The notes below the pieces were generated by a model. That model had not been told where the DNA came from and did no database searches. It saw nothing but the letters and a program-made list of their open reading frames with translations. A stretch of 64,000 bases of DNA, taken from NCBI RefSeq assembly GCF_011745665.1, contig NZ_CP050253.1, positions 409,418-473,417 on the forward strand. The letters run 5' to 3'. The position numbers were made by a program, and so were the translations under genes. Shown piece after piece: positions 44,486 to 53,278 of this stretch. How positions within the stretch are numbered: the first letter of the stretch is position 1; the number at the start of each line of letters is the position of its first letter. The DNA is from Zophobihabitans entericus. Lineage in GTDB: Bacteria > Pseudomonadota > Gammaproteobacteria > Enterobacterales > Orbaceae.

Positions 44486-45907
44486 ATGTCGATTGGAACT
44501 ACGGCAAAGGTAAAAATTGCCATTATTGGTGGTGGACCGGGGGGATATGTGGCTGCGATACGTGCAGCCCAGCTAGGTGGTGATGTTACGGTTATTGAAA
44601 AACATAAACTGGGTGGGACGTGTTTAAATGTCGGGTGCATACCCACTAAAGCATTGTTACATGCAGCAGAGTTGTTAGAAGACGCTTCCCACAACGCCGC
44701 CGCTTTTGGTTTAGATATTAAAGTCAACAAAGTAGACTGGAATAAGGTTCAAACCAAAAAAGAGTCTATTGTTAATACATTAGTTTCTGGCGTTTCCGGT
44801 TTAATGAAGATGAATAAAATTAAGGTTGTTAATGCTGAAGCGAGTTTTATCAACGCAAATACATTACTGCTTAAATATCTTGATGGAAGCGTGGATAAAG
44901 CCAGTTTTGATAAAGTGATTATTGCAGCAGGCTCTGTCCCAAGCTTGCCACCCATTCCAGGCATTGAAAATAAATCAATCTGCATTGATTCTTCCGCAGC
45001 TTTATCTTTGAGCCAGATTCCGTCATCACTGCTGATTATTGGTGGTGGCGTTATTGGTATTGAAATGGCTGGCATATATTCCACCTTTGGCACCAAAGTC
45101 ACGGTAGTAGAAGCTTTGCCAAATATCTTGCCAACTATGGAGCAGGAGCTGGTTGCACAGCTACACCATAAGTTAGCACAAAGCGGTGTTACGATTTATA
45201 CCGATGCAAAAGTCATAAAAATAGAGAGTTCTGCCACTCAGGCTAAAACAACGATTAGCCGGCAGGGGAAAGAAGAATCGGTCATTACTGATAAAGTCCT
45301 GTATGCAGTGGGCAGAAAAACGGACACGTTGAATCTGGATTTAGATAAAGCTGGCGTTAACACCGATAAAGGTAAGATTCTGGTTAATGATGAGATGCAA
45401 ACAAACATTGCCGGAATTTACGCAATTGGTGATTGCTTAGGACAAGTGATGTTGGCGCACGTGGCCTCTGCTCAGGGTGAAATTGCTGCTGAAAATGCAC
45501 TGGGTCACCACGCAAAATATGACGGAAAATCTGTGCCGTCGTGTGTGTATACCATTCCTGAGCTGGCCGGTGTGGGGCTGACAGAAGAAGCCTGTAAAAA
45601 GCAAAACATTGACTATGTAACAGGTAAATTTCCCTTATCTGCTAATGGTAAAGCATTGATCATGAATGATGGCTTTGGTGTGGTTAAAGTCATTTTAGAT
45701 CAGCGCTATAAATCACTACTCGGTGTACATATTTTGGGACCAAGAGCTACCGATCTGATCGCAGAAGCTGCGCTGGCTATTGAGATGGAAGCAACAGCAG
45801 AAGATCTGATTGCCACTATCCATGCTCACCCAACCATTAGTGAGGCTATTCGGGAAGGCGTACTTGCTGCAGAAGGACGAGCCATCCATATGCCTAATAA
45901 AAGATAA
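44486..45907 (+). CDS. lpd: Dihydrolipoamide dehydrogenase (E3)
   Basis: A 473-residue FAD/NAD disulfide oxidoreductase. FAD-binding AIIGGGPGGYVAAI, redox-active GGTCLNVGCIPTKALLHA, NAD-binding IIGGGVIGIEMAG, and the C-terminal HAHPTISEAIREG with the catalytic His-Glu. It reoxidises the lipoyl group of the E2 just upstream. The N-terminus carries no extra lipoyl domain. Probably dedicated to this complex; a second housekeeping lpd would be expected elsewhere. Confidence 0.94.
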   Translation: MSIGTTAKVKIAIIGGGPGGYVAAIRAAQLGGDVTVIEKHKLGGTCLNVGCIPTKALLHAAELLEDASHNAAAFGLDIKVNKVDWNKVQTKKESIVNTLVSGVSGLMKMNKIKVVNAEASFINANTLLLKYLDGSVDKASFDKVIIAAGSVPSLPPIPGIENKSICIDSSAALSLSQIPSSLLIIGGGVIGIEMAGIYSTFGTKVTVVEALPNILPTMEQELVAQLHHKLAQSGVTIYTDAKVIKIESSATQAKTTISRQGKEESVITDKVLYAVGRKTDTLNLDLDKAGVNTDKGKILVNDEMQTNIAGIYAIGDCLGQVMLAHVASAQGEIAAENALGHHAKYDGKSVPSCVYTIPELAGVGLTEEACKKQNIDYVTGKFPLSANGKALIMNDGFGVVKVILDQRYKSLLGVHILGPRATDLIAEAALAIEMEATAEDLIATIHAHPTISEAIREGVLAAEGRAIHMPNKR

Positions 45908-45964
45908 TTATAACATATTGATTTATTTAAATAAATATTTTTTAAATACTGATAAGGATATATT

Positions 45965-46846
45965 ATGATGAAAACAATTGGGTTTCTCGGATTGGGTGTG
46001 ATGGGATTACCGATGGCAATCAATCTCACTAAAAAAAGTCAGTATCGAGTCATTGGTTATGATGTATTTAAAGAGCGTTCAGATATGCTGGTAGCACAAG
46101 GTGGCATAGCTGAAACAGATCCCTCAATTATTTTTGAAACCTGCGATATTATATTTTTGTGTATGCCGACTAATGAGCTCCTTGCTGCTAACGTAGAAAA
46201 AATTATTCAGCTGGCAAAACCAAATACTGTTGTAGTTGATTTTGGTTCTACCTCACCAGATATTATTCAAAAGCTACATAAGCAAGCATTAGCAAAAAAT
46301 ATTTACCTGATTGATTCGCCAGTGAGTGGAGGAGAAATTGGAGCGATTAATGGTTCTTTAGTCCTGATGTGTGGAGGCGAAAAAGAAGTTTTTGATAAGA
46401 TAAAACCTTTACTCGAATGCGTAGGTAGTACAGTGACATATATGGGGGCGAGTGGTTTTGGGAGTATTGCAAAACTGGCCAATAACATTATTGTAGCTTG
46501 TAATATTGCTTCAGCCTGTGAAGCGTTTGCCTTTGCGGTAAAAGCAGGACTTAATCCTACAACGCTGTTTGATGCAATTAAAAATGGGTTTGCTGGTAGT
46601 ACCATTATGAGCGTGAAAATTCCTAAAATTATCAGTCGTGATTTTTCCGCCAGTGCCAGAATTGCGGTGCACATGAAAGATTTAAAGAATGCTAAACAGT
46701 TTTCTGAAACATTAGGTGTTGATATTCCTCTTTCTAATCAAGTTCTTGGTTATATGCAAGAGCTTGAGCTAAAAGGTTATGTCAATGAAGATCAGGCTGC
46801 ACTAGCCAGAATTTATGAAGAGCGTATGAAGGTAAAAATTAAGTAA
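45965..46846 (+). CDS. 3-hydroxyisobutyrate/tartronate-semialdehyde-type dehydrogenase
   Basis: A 293-residue NAD(P)-dependent beta-hydroxyacid dehydrogenase. N-terminal Rossmann motif GFLGLGVMGLPMAINL, the substrate-binding DSPVSGGEIGAINGSL, and the catalytic Lys in KLANNIIVACNIASACEAF. It could interconvert a 3-hydroxy acid and its semialdehyde (3-hydroxyisobutyrate, glycerate or 2-hydroxy-3-oxopropionate). Located 57 bp after E3 and before a terminator, it is the last gene of the operon; this suggests the imported acid is a beta-hydroxy acid oxidised before oxidative decarboxylation. Start at 45965 or 45968 (two tandem ATGs). Confidence 0.85.
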   Translation: MMKTIGFLGLGVMGLPMAINLTKKSQYRVIGYDVFKERSDMLVAQGGIAETDPSIIFETCDIIFLCMPTNELLAANVEKIIQLAKPNTVVVDFGSTSPDIIQKLHKQALAKNIYLIDSPVSGGEIGAINGSLVLMCGGEKEVFDKIKPLLECVGSTVTYMGASGFGSIAKLANNIIVACNIASACEAFAFAVKAGLNPTTLFDAIKNGFAGSTIMSVKIPKIISRDFSASARIAVHMKDLKNAKQFSETLGVDIPLSNQVLGYMQELELKGYVNEDQAALARIYEERMKVKIK

Positions 46847-46884
46847 TGTGGTAGTAAATAGTGAGAGAAGAGAATAAATACTCC

Positions 46885-46907
46885 GGCTGCTTACTCCTTG
46901 AGCAGCC
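46885..46907 (+). terminator. Terminator of the 2-oxoacid dehydrogenase operon
   Basis: GGCTGCT/AGCAGCC stem, 9-nt loop, then TTTAATTTTT. Confidence 0.75.
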
Positions 46908-47118
46908 TTTAATTTTTAACCATAAATAGCTGTAAGAGCAAAATAAAAAGTGATAAGGTAATTTATATTGATTTAATCAGTGGATACAGGCTGGCAGGTC
47001 AGGGTTACTCATTGAGATATCTGCCTTGATGGCGTCATGAAGCGGTTATCCATTTTAAGTCAACAGATCGCTATTGAGTCAAAATATTCTACATAATTGT
47101 GTAGTAAGGACTTCTCTT

Positions 47119-47715
47119 ATGTCGACACTAAATACACAGCAATTTATCGCTCCTATTGCGCTTGAAAAAGCTTATCGTCTGTTAAATCATGGACCAACCA
47201 CACTTATCTCTGCCCAGTGCGGTGAAGATCGTGATGTGATGGCTGCTGCCTGGGTTAGCGTGCTGGATTTTAACCCAAGTAAGGTGACAGTGGTGATCGA
47301 TAAAATCAGCCATACCCGTACACTGATTGAGAAAAGTGGTTTTTTTGCGGTACAAATTCCGACAGCGGCACTACTAAAACTGACCGTGAATGTGGGTTCA
47401 GTGAGTATGAAAGATGATCCCAATAAACTTACTAAACTTAAAGTCCCTTTGTTTTATCAAAATGACTTTAATATTCCACTGGTTCAGGGCTGTGCCGGCT
47501 GGATGATCTGTAAATTAATCAAAGAACCGCATAACCAGCAAACTTACGATCTATTTATTGGTGAAGTGGTCGCCGCATGGTCAGATACCCGTGTCTTTAA
47601 AGATGGGCACTGGCATTTTGAAAATGCAGATAACAGTTTACGTACTATTCATCATGTTGCGGGTGGTCACTTCTATTTAATTGGTGAGCCGGCGGATGTG
47701 GATTTTGATTCTTAA
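47119..47715 (+). CDS. Flavin reductase-like FMN-binding split-barrel protein
   Basis: A 198-residue cytoplasmic flavoprotein. Blocks NHGPTTLISAQCGEDRDVMAAAW, SKVTVVIDKISHTRTLIEKSG and FAVQIPTA are characteristic of the flavin-reductase-like family. Could supply reduced flavin or bind it as an electron carrier. Start at 47119 with AAGGA upstream; the longer in-frame start adds 15 non-conserved residues. Lies after the operon terminator, so it is probably a separate unit. Confidence 0.82.
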   Translation: MSTLNTQQFIAPIALEKAYRLLNHGPTTLISAQCGEDRDVMAAAWVSVLDFNPSKVTVVIDKISHTRTLIEKSGFFAVQIPTAALLKLTVNVGSVSMKDDPNKLTKLKVPLFYQNDFNIPLVQGCAGWMICKLIKEPHNQQTYDLFIGEVVAAWSDTRVFKDGHWHFENADNSLRTIHHVAGGHFYLIGEPADVDFDS

Positions 47716-47723
47716 CTCTTAGC

Positions 47724-47757
47724 CATCACACTTTCATATTTTGATGAAAGTGTGATG
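47724..47757. terminator. Convergent terminator
   Basis: Perfect 14-bp stem CATCACACTTTCAT/ATGAAAGTGTGATG with a 6-nt loop, between two convergent genes. Confidence 0.8.
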
Positions 47758-47769
47758 TGGTTAGGAGGC

Positions 47770-48330
47770 TTACTCTAAATTAGCATGTTGAGTTGCCACC
47801 TGTTCTGGTGTTAAGCCTTTACGTCTGGCGATTTCAAGGCAAATCAGATCACCAAAAATCATAAGTGCCTGTTCAAACAGCGTCGTCATTGGTTGAATCG
47901 TTTTAATCCCATCACCTGATTTTGAATTACAATGAAAATCCACAATCACATCAGCCATTTGAGCAATGCTACTTTTTGGTGATGAGGTTAAATGGGCGAT
48001 TTTGGCATGATATTTTTGAGCACAGATAGCAATATTTTTAGGGAACAAAGACTCACCAGAACCAGAACCCACTAAGAGCAGATCATTGCTACCAATCGGT
48101 GGTTCATTCACATCACCAACTAACCAGGTTTTAATGCCCAAATGATTGAGTCTTTTTGCAAAAGCAGAAAGTGAGATTTTTACCCGACCAACACCAATAA
48201 TAAATACTTTTTCTGCTGCAAGTAGCGCTTGAAGCAGTTGTTCAATTTCCTGTTCGCTGATACTTTTTAGAACGGTATCGAGTTCTGTAATAACACATTT
48301 TTGGTTATGACTATAGTGACTTTCTGACAT
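47770..48330 (-). CDS. SIS-domain sugar-phosphate isomerase (6-phospho-3-hexuloisomerase-like)
   Basis: A 186-residue cytoplasmic SIS-fold protein. The phosphosugar site is FIIGVGRVKISLSAFAKRL, LLLVGSGSGESL and the C-terminal SKSGDGIKTIQPMTTLFEQA, all as in HxlB/PHI-type isomerases that convert a 3-hexulose-6-phosphate to fructose-6-phosphate. Start at 48330 with AAGGAACTAACT upstream. Last gene of the polyol PTS operon, after a large hairpin, so perhaps expressed at a lower level. Whether it acts on a 3-ketohexose phosphate made by its neighbours is inference. Confidence 0.78.
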   Translation of the reverse strand: MSESHYSHNQKCVITELDTVLKSISEQEIEQLLQALLAAEKVFIIGVGRVKISLSAFAKRLNHLGIKTWLVGDVNEPPIGSNDLLLVGSGSGESLFPKNIAICAQKYHAKIAHLTSSPKSSIAQMADVIVDFHCNSKSGDGIKTIQPMTTLFEQALMIFGDLICLEIARRKGLTPEQVATQHANLE

Positions 48331-48381
48331 AGTTAGTTCCTTCACGGTAATTTATGCAAAGTGGGTTAGATAATTTGGTAT

Positions 48382-48431
48382 GGTTACATTATTTTTCGTA
48401 TCCCTTTGAATACGTTTTAAATAATGTAACC
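48382..48431 (-). repeat. Large intercistronic inverted repeat between EIIBC and SIS genes
   Basis: 13-bp perfect arms GGTTACATTATTT/AAATAATGTAACC with an inner 5-bp arm CGTAT/ATACG. Probable stable mRNA hairpin. Confidence 0.7.
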
Positions 48432-48441
48432 ATCAAGGTTA

Positions 48442-49878
48442 TTAACTATTTTTAGCAGTGATACTTGTTAATAACTGTTCAAGTTGTGGGTCTTCCAGGT
48501 AGCTGGTGATCTCAATAATATTGATATCGCTATGATTAAGTTTTGCCCGATCAGCCAGATTCTTATGAACTACGATTAAATCAGAATCCTTTGGTACATC
48601 TTCTATTCGATAATGTTGTACATCGATATCTGTAATACCAGCCTTTTCGAGCTTTCTTCTAAAAACTGAGGCTCCCATGGCGCTGCTACCAAAACCCGCA
48701 TCACACGCAAAAGAGATTTTTTGTAGTGAGCCGATTTGTTGAACAGCTTCATTCTCTAATAGTTTTTTACCTTCAGATTTCATCTGTTTAGATTTTTCAA
48801 TAAACTCGTCCAGATTTGACTCTTCACCACTTTTTTCTTTCTCTTTTTGTAATTTCAAAATAAATGAAGTCACTAAGAAAGACACAATTGTTGCCACCAG
48901 TACGCCAGCGATGACACCAATGAAGTTACCCTTTGGTGTTAAAGCCAGGTAAGAGAAGATCGAACCTGGGCTTGGGCCGGCAACCAGTCCTACACCAAAT
49001 AGCTGGAATGTGATAATGCCAGACATAGCTCCAAGGATCATGGCAATAATGGTAATTGGTTTCATCAGCACATACGGGAAGTACAACTCATGAATCCCGC
49101 CGAAGAAGTGAATGATAATCGCTCCCGGTGCTGTCTTTCTGGCGATTGAATTACCAAAGAAAGTATAACCAAGTAACAGACCAAGACCCGGCCCAGGGTT
49201 AGATGCCACCATAAAGAAGATCGATTTACCCTGTTCTAAAGTTTGTTGCATACCCAGTGGATAGTACACACCCTGATCGATTACGTTATTTAAGAATAAG
49301 ACTTTAGCTGGTTCATTAATTAAAGAAAGCAGAGGCAGACCGCCAGTTGCTACTAAACCTTTAATCGCAAGAGTTACCAGATTATTGGCATACTCAATAA
49401 TTGGACCGATGACAGCGTAAGATACAAGTAACAGGAAAAAGCCAACAATACCGATTGAGAAGTTATTGATCACCATCTCAAAACCAGCCGGGATATAGCG
49501 ATGTAATAGTTTATCGACTTTCTTGATAATATAACCGCCCAGAGGACCGACAATCATTGCTCCTAAGAACATTGGTATATTTGAACCAATGATGAGTCCC
49601 ATGGTTCCGATAGTGCCCATGACCGCACCGCGGGTACCTGCGATCATATGCCCGCCAGAGTAAGCCAGTAACAGCGGTAATAAGTTGGTAATGGTTGGGC
49701 CGACAAGTTCACCAAAGAACTCATTAGGGATCCAGCCAGTCGGGATAAAGAGGGCTGTTAATAAACCCCAGGCGATGAAAGCACCGATATTGGGTAGCAC
49801 CATGTTAGTCAAAAAGCCACCAAAAGCCTGAACCTTGGCTCTGACGGTCGGCTTTGTTTGCGTACTCATGTTATTCAT
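48442..49878 (-). CDS. Mannitol-type PTS permease EIIC-EIIB
   Basis: A 478-residue inner-membrane PTS permease. The EIIC domain (about 1-340) has eight or more membrane segments and the mannitol-type signature GIHELYFPYVLMKP, with LGYTFFGNS and GPSPGSIFSYLALTPKG. A charged linker follows, then EIIB with the phospho-Cys in FACDAGFGSSAMGAS. Unlike E. coli MtlA (637 residues), no EIIA is fused; the separate EIIA gene lies 47 bp upstream. Imports and phosphorylates a hexitol or pentitol. GGAGGTATT gives a strong start. Confidence 0.9.
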   Translation of the reverse strand: MNNMSTQTKPTVRAKVQAFGGFLTNMVLPNIGAFIAWGLLTALFIPTGWIPNEFFGELVGPTITNLLPLLLAYSGGHMIAGTRGAVMGTIGTMGLIIGSNIPMFLGAMIVGPLGGYIIKKVDKLLHRYIPAGFEMVINNFSIGIVGFFLLLVSYAVIGPIIEYANNLVTLAIKGLVATGGLPLLSLINEPAKVLFLNNVIDQGVYYPLGMQQTLEQGKSIFFMVASNPGPGLGLLLGYTFFGNSIARKTAPGAIIIHFFGGIHELYFPYVLMKPITIIAMILGAMSGIITFQLFGVGLVAGPSPGSIFSYLALTPKGNFIGVIAGVLVATIVSFLVTSFILKLQKEKEKSGEESNLDEFIEKSKQMKSEGKKLLENEAVQQIGSLQKISFACDAGFGSSAMGASVFRRKLEKAGITDIDVQHYRIEDVPKDSDLIVVHKNLADRAKLNHSDINIIEITSYLEDPQLEQLLTSITAKNS

Positions 49879-49925
49879 AATACCTCCGCATAATTTAGTT
49901 AATGAAGCTCATCAACTAAATACAA

Positions 49926-50354
49926 TTAATTAAAAATAGTGAGTATTTGTTCTTTCGTTGTTGCCGTTTTTAATAAGTGTTGTTGTTCTTTATCAGTCAG
50001 TGTCTCTGCAAATTCGACCAGCACATCTAAATGCCCGTCATTATCCGCACTGGCTAACACCAACATGACTGAGACTGGCTGCCCGTCAGGAAATATGACC
50101 GGATTGTTGAGTTTTAAGAAAGACATAGAAGTCTGAGAGACATTGCCGTTACTCCTTGCATGGGGCAGGGCAATCTCCGGTACTAAAACGAGATAGGAAC
50201 CATTGGTTTCAATATTTTTGACGATATCATCAACATAGTTTTGTGTAATGTAACCCTGATCAAGTAGTGGCTGAGAGGCGAGTGTGATCGCATCCTGCCA
50301 GGCTAATTGCTGGTTTGAAAAATGAATGTTATCTGCCAGTAATTCTGTGAGCAT
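49926..50354 (-). CDS. PTS EIIA, ascorbate/UlaC-like type
   Basis: A 142-residue cytoplasmic phosphocarrier. The phospho-His is in VPEIALPHARSNGNVSQTSM, and PDGQPVSVMLVLASADNDGH is the next conserved strand; these look more like the UlaC/SgaA (ascorbate) and fructose-type EIIA family than MtlF. It passes phosphate from HPr to the EIIB Cys of the adjacent permease. Located between the MtlD-like and EIIC-EIIB genes, 13 bp and 47 bp apart. Confidence 0.86.
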   Translation of the reverse strand: MLTELLADNIHFSNQQLAWQDAITLASQPLLDQGYITQNYVDDIVKNIETNGSYLVLVPEIALPHARSNGNVSQTSMSFLKLNNPVIFPDGQPVSVMLVLASADNDGHLDVLVEFAETLTDKEQQHLLKTATTKEQILTIFN

Positions 50355-50367
50355 TCATATCTCCCGA

Positions 50368-51576
50368 TTATTGGTTAAATAAAAAGTGCTCAATTCGTGT
50401 CAGAAAATGTGTACCCGAATCGTTTTGAATTATGGCGTTAAGTGTTGTGTAGTAATCTGCGATTACTTGTATCAGCGCCTGATCAGTTATCTGGCAATAA
50501 TGCTTAATAGCAGCCTCAATACCATGTTGTTGGATAAAATCCTGTAAAGTGATGGCTTCCGAATCTTGCTGATCACTAAACAGAAGCGCCATTGCTACTA
50601 CTTTAGATAGATTATGTGTTGGTAGTTTTCTTGATTGTAATTGCGACAATGGGCCGATAAGACGCTCATTAACACCCAATTTGCGAATGGGGGATTTAGC
50701 AACTCTCAGTACACTGTCTTTTATATGAGGATTAGCAAAGCGGCTTAAGGTATCTTCGATATAATCAGCCAGTGTTTGTTCTGCAAATTGATATTCAGCG
50801 ATTAAGTATCTGGCTGAGTCGGACATCACATTTTTAACAAATTGTCTGAATACCGGAATCGAAAGTACATCTAAAATTGTGGTTTTATTCGCAATAAACC
50901 CCAAGTAAGCCAGAGAAGCATGCCCAAGATTAACGATATAAAGCTTCTTCTCAATATAAGGCTGTAGATCATCTACGTAGGTGACACCTTGTATTTTAGG
51001 TAAGTTATTTTCTACCATCTCTTTTTGATTAATCACCCATTCCCAGAAAGGCTCAACTGCAGTGATTGTTGTGCCATTATAAGTGGTTGAAATGGCTTGC
51101 CGGTCAATGGCTGAATTAACAAAACCAACCTGAGTTAATATCTGCTGCTCTGAAGTTGGTAATTGTTGGGTTATTGCCTGTTTTAGAATATTGGTGGCAT
51201 TGATCGCATTCTCATTGGCAATGATATTAACAGGTGTTCTATGACGTTTAAATCTCTCTATAAGCCCTTGAATAATAAGAGGTGCTATACGTGGTAAATT
51301 ATTGACACCAACCGATGTCGTGATTAAGTCAGCCTGACAAATTTGTTCAACAATTTGTGTTTGCTCATGAATACTATCCAGAATCGAAACATTATTGACC
51401 TCTACAAAGTAGGGTTTAGTATCTAAAACTTCGATAAGGTATTTGTTTTCTTTTCTGATGGTAGCGATATTGGTTTGATCAACATCGACAAAACAGATAT
51501 GAAAACCATTATGAGATAACACATTGGCAATAAAGCCTTTACCAATATTACCTGCACCAAAATGAATAACATTCAT
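50368..51576 (-). CDS. Mannitol-1-phosphate 5-dehydrogenase-like polyol-phosphate dehydrogenase
   Basis: A 402-residue NAD-dependent long-chain polyol dehydrogenase. The N-terminal NVIHFGAGNIGKGFIAN is the Rossmann motif; KLYIVNLGHASLAYLG and SPIRKLGVNERLIGPLS are typical of MtlD, where the Lys and His of the NLGH/KLG region are catalytic. Slightly longer than E. coli MtlD (382). It would oxidise the polyol phosphate delivered by the PTS to a ketose phosphate. Company of an epimerase and a SIS isomerase suggests that the substrate may not be mannitol. Confidence 0.88.
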   Translation of the reverse strand: MNVIHFGAGNIGKGFIANVLSHNGFHICFVDVDQTNIATIRKENKYLIEVLDTKPYFVEVNNVSILDSIHEQTQIVEQICQADLITTSVGVNNLPRIAPLIIQGLIERFKRHRTPVNIIANENAINATNILKQAITQQLPTSEQQILTQVGFVNSAIDRQAISTTYNGTTITAVEPFWEWVINQKEMVENNLPKIQGVTYVDDLQPYIEKKLYIVNLGHASLAYLGFIANKTTILDVLSIPVFRQFVKNVMSDSARYLIAEYQFAEQTLADYIEDTLSRFANPHIKDSVLRVAKSPIRKLGVNERLIGPLSQLQSRKLPTHNLSKVVAMALLFSDQQDSEAITLQDFIQQHGIEAAIKHYCQITDQALIQVIADYYTTLNAIIQNDSGTHFLTRIEHFLFNQ

Positions 51577-51596
51577 GGGAGACCTCTTGCTGATGA

Positions 51597-52289
51597 TTAA
51601 CCAAGTACGTTTGTGATAATTGCATCCAGTGCAGCTTTATTTTCCTGTAAGGTTTTACCTGGAATATAAAGGCTGGTACTACCCAGGACTAAATTATCTG
51701 CACCGGCTTTTAGCAGGTCAGGAATTTTTTCCAGTGAAACGCGACCATCGACCTGAATTTGGGTGTTAAGATTCTTGTTAATAATGAGCTGTTTAAGATC
51801 TCTCACTTTTTGTGCGGCATAAGAAACTTGTTGTTCATTCTTATCTGTGGCAAATCCCGGATTAATCAGCATTAGCAGAATTTGATCACATTGTGGTAGT
51901 ACATAATCAAGTACTGACAGAGACGTTGCCGGATTGAGTGCTACGCCCGCTTTGACATTTTTCTTTTTGATTAAATTGATATGGCGATCAATGTGCAGGC
52001 TGGTCTCTATATGGAAGCTGATGCTTTGTACACCAATGCTTAACATCTCATTAATAAAATACTCGTTGTTCAAAGACATAATATGCACGTCTAATTCCAT
52101 ATTGGTGAGATCGCGAATTTTTTTAATGGTATCCACACCCAGCGGCATACTCGGACTGAAGGCTCCATCGATCACATCAACATGTAATGTTTTGATTCCA
52201 ACGTTTTCCAACTCTTGAATACTGGCTTTTAATGCAGAAATATCTGCACACATAATGGATGGAGATAAGGTTATTGCACGACTGTTCAT
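51597..52289 (-). CDS. Ribulose-phosphate 3-epimerase-family protein
   Basis: A 230-residue TIM-barrel pentulose/hexulose-phosphate epimerase. Metal and catalytic segments: LSPSIMCADISAL, HVDVIDGAFSPSMPLG, LDVHIMS, LMLINPGFATD and VDGRVSLEKIPDLLKAGAD. The usual MTVNPGFGGQ is MLINPGFATD and VDGGI is VDGRV, which set it apart from housekeeping Rpe and resemble AlsE/SgcE-like paralogues. First gene of the polyol operon; its job is probably 3-epimerisation of the ketose phosphate made by the MtlD-like enzyme. Confidence 0.85.
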   Translation of the reverse strand: MNSRAITLSPSIMCADISALKASIQELENVGIKTLHVDVIDGAFSPSMPLGVDTIKKIRDLTNMELDVHIMSLNNEYFINEMLSIGVQSISFHIETSLHIDRHINLIKKKNVKAGVALNPATSLSVLDYVLPQCDQILLMLINPGFATDKNEQQVSYAAQKVRDLKQLIINKNLNTQIQVDGRVSLEKIPDLLKAGADNLVLGSTSLYIPGKTLQENKAALDAIITNVLG

Positions 52290-52403
52290 GATTTTTGCCC
52301 CTTACTTAAAATTCTTAAATAGCGATTTTGATAAAACCAGATATGCTAATTAAAAATTAAATCGCAACTTATCGCAATATAAATTGTTTATTATTTCGAA
52401 TTT

Positions 52404-52419
52404 TGTGATAAGTTTCACA
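52404..52419. promoter_or_regulatory. CRP-like site of the polyol operon
   Basis: TGTGATAAGTTTCACA, a perfect TGTGA-N6-TCACA match, in the 203-bp gap between the epimerase-led operon and the DeoR gene. Predicts catabolite control. Confidence 0.75.
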
Positions 52420-52492
52420 ATTCATTTAAAATGGAAATTATGATATTATTGGAGCCATTGTTAATATACATAAGGAAGAACAGAGGTATATT

Positions 52493-53263
52493 ATGGAATC
52501 AATTACCGAATATAGACGAAATAAAATAGCCCAACTTATCGCATCAAGAGAAAATATTAAAGTTGGGGAATTGGCAAAAATCTTTCAGGTCTCAACTGAA
52601 ACCATCAGAAAAGACTTAATCTTTTTAGATAGTAAAGGGATTGTGAAAAAGAGTCATGGTGGTGCCATCATCAATGAAGCGAACTTAAAAAGTTCCGTTG
52701 AAAAGCCGTTATCGATAAAAGAACTTGAAAATAAAGAGTATAAAAAGCGTATTGCGATGCACGCTTTGAGTTTAATCCCTCCTAATGCGTCATTCTTTAT
52801 TGATTCAGGGACAACTAATAACTTTCTGGCAGAGTTGCTTGCTCATGAAAAGGGTATGAATATTTTTACCAACTCTATTCCGGTTGTGAATATGTTGGCT
52901 GATAGTGATAACAATATCTATATTCTGGGTGGAAAGCTGAAAGAGCAGAGCCACTGTATTGTAGGTAACTGGACGTTACAACTACTGGAAAACATTCAGC
53001 CGGATATTGCGTTTTTGGGATCAGATGCGTTCAAGAATTCCCTTGGGCCTTGTACTGCCTCGTTTGAAGAGTCTGGTATTAAATCGAAGATTGTAGAGAA
53101 ATCAGAAAAGGTGATCGTCCTTGCTGATAGCAGTAAGTTTAATAATTCTGGTCTGTTCACCTTCTGTGACTGGAGTAAGATTGACTTGCTGATTACGGAT
53201 AACCGTGTGAGTAAAAAAGATCTTAAACAACTTAATCAGGTTACCACTGTTGTGACAGTTTAA
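52493..53263 (+). CDS. DeoR-family transcriptional regulator
   Basis: A 256-residue sugar-phosphate-responsive regulator. N-terminal HTH (about 6-60) with IKVGELAKIFQVSTETIRKDLIFL and the following KKSHGGA. The C-terminal DeoRC sugar-phosphate-binding domain has FIDSGTTNNFLAELL, YILGGKLKEQSHCIVG and VLADSSKFNNSGLF. Divergent from the polyol PTS operon, which it most likely represses until the ketose or polyol phosphate appears. AAGGAAGAACAGAGG lies before the ATG. Confidence 0.9.
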   Translation: MESITEYRRNKIAQLIASRENIKVGELAKIFQVSTETIRKDLIFLDSKGIVKKSHGGAIINEANLKSSVEKPLSIKELENKEYKKRIAMHALSLIPPNASFFIDSGTTNNFLAELLAHEKGMNIFTNSIPVVNMLADSDNNIYILGGKLKEQSHCIVGNWTLQLLENIQPDIAFLGSDAFKNSLGPCTASFEESGIKSKIVEKSEKVIVLADSSKFNNSGLFTFCDWSKIDLLITDNRVSKKDLKQLNQVTTVVTV

Positions 53264-53278
53264 ACATGATGGCGTTTT

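Noticed and set aside
50368..51576. Naming the dehydrogenase mtlD and the operon mannitol-specific
   Set aside because: The epimerase, isomerase and ascorbate-type EIIA around it make another polyol at least as likely.
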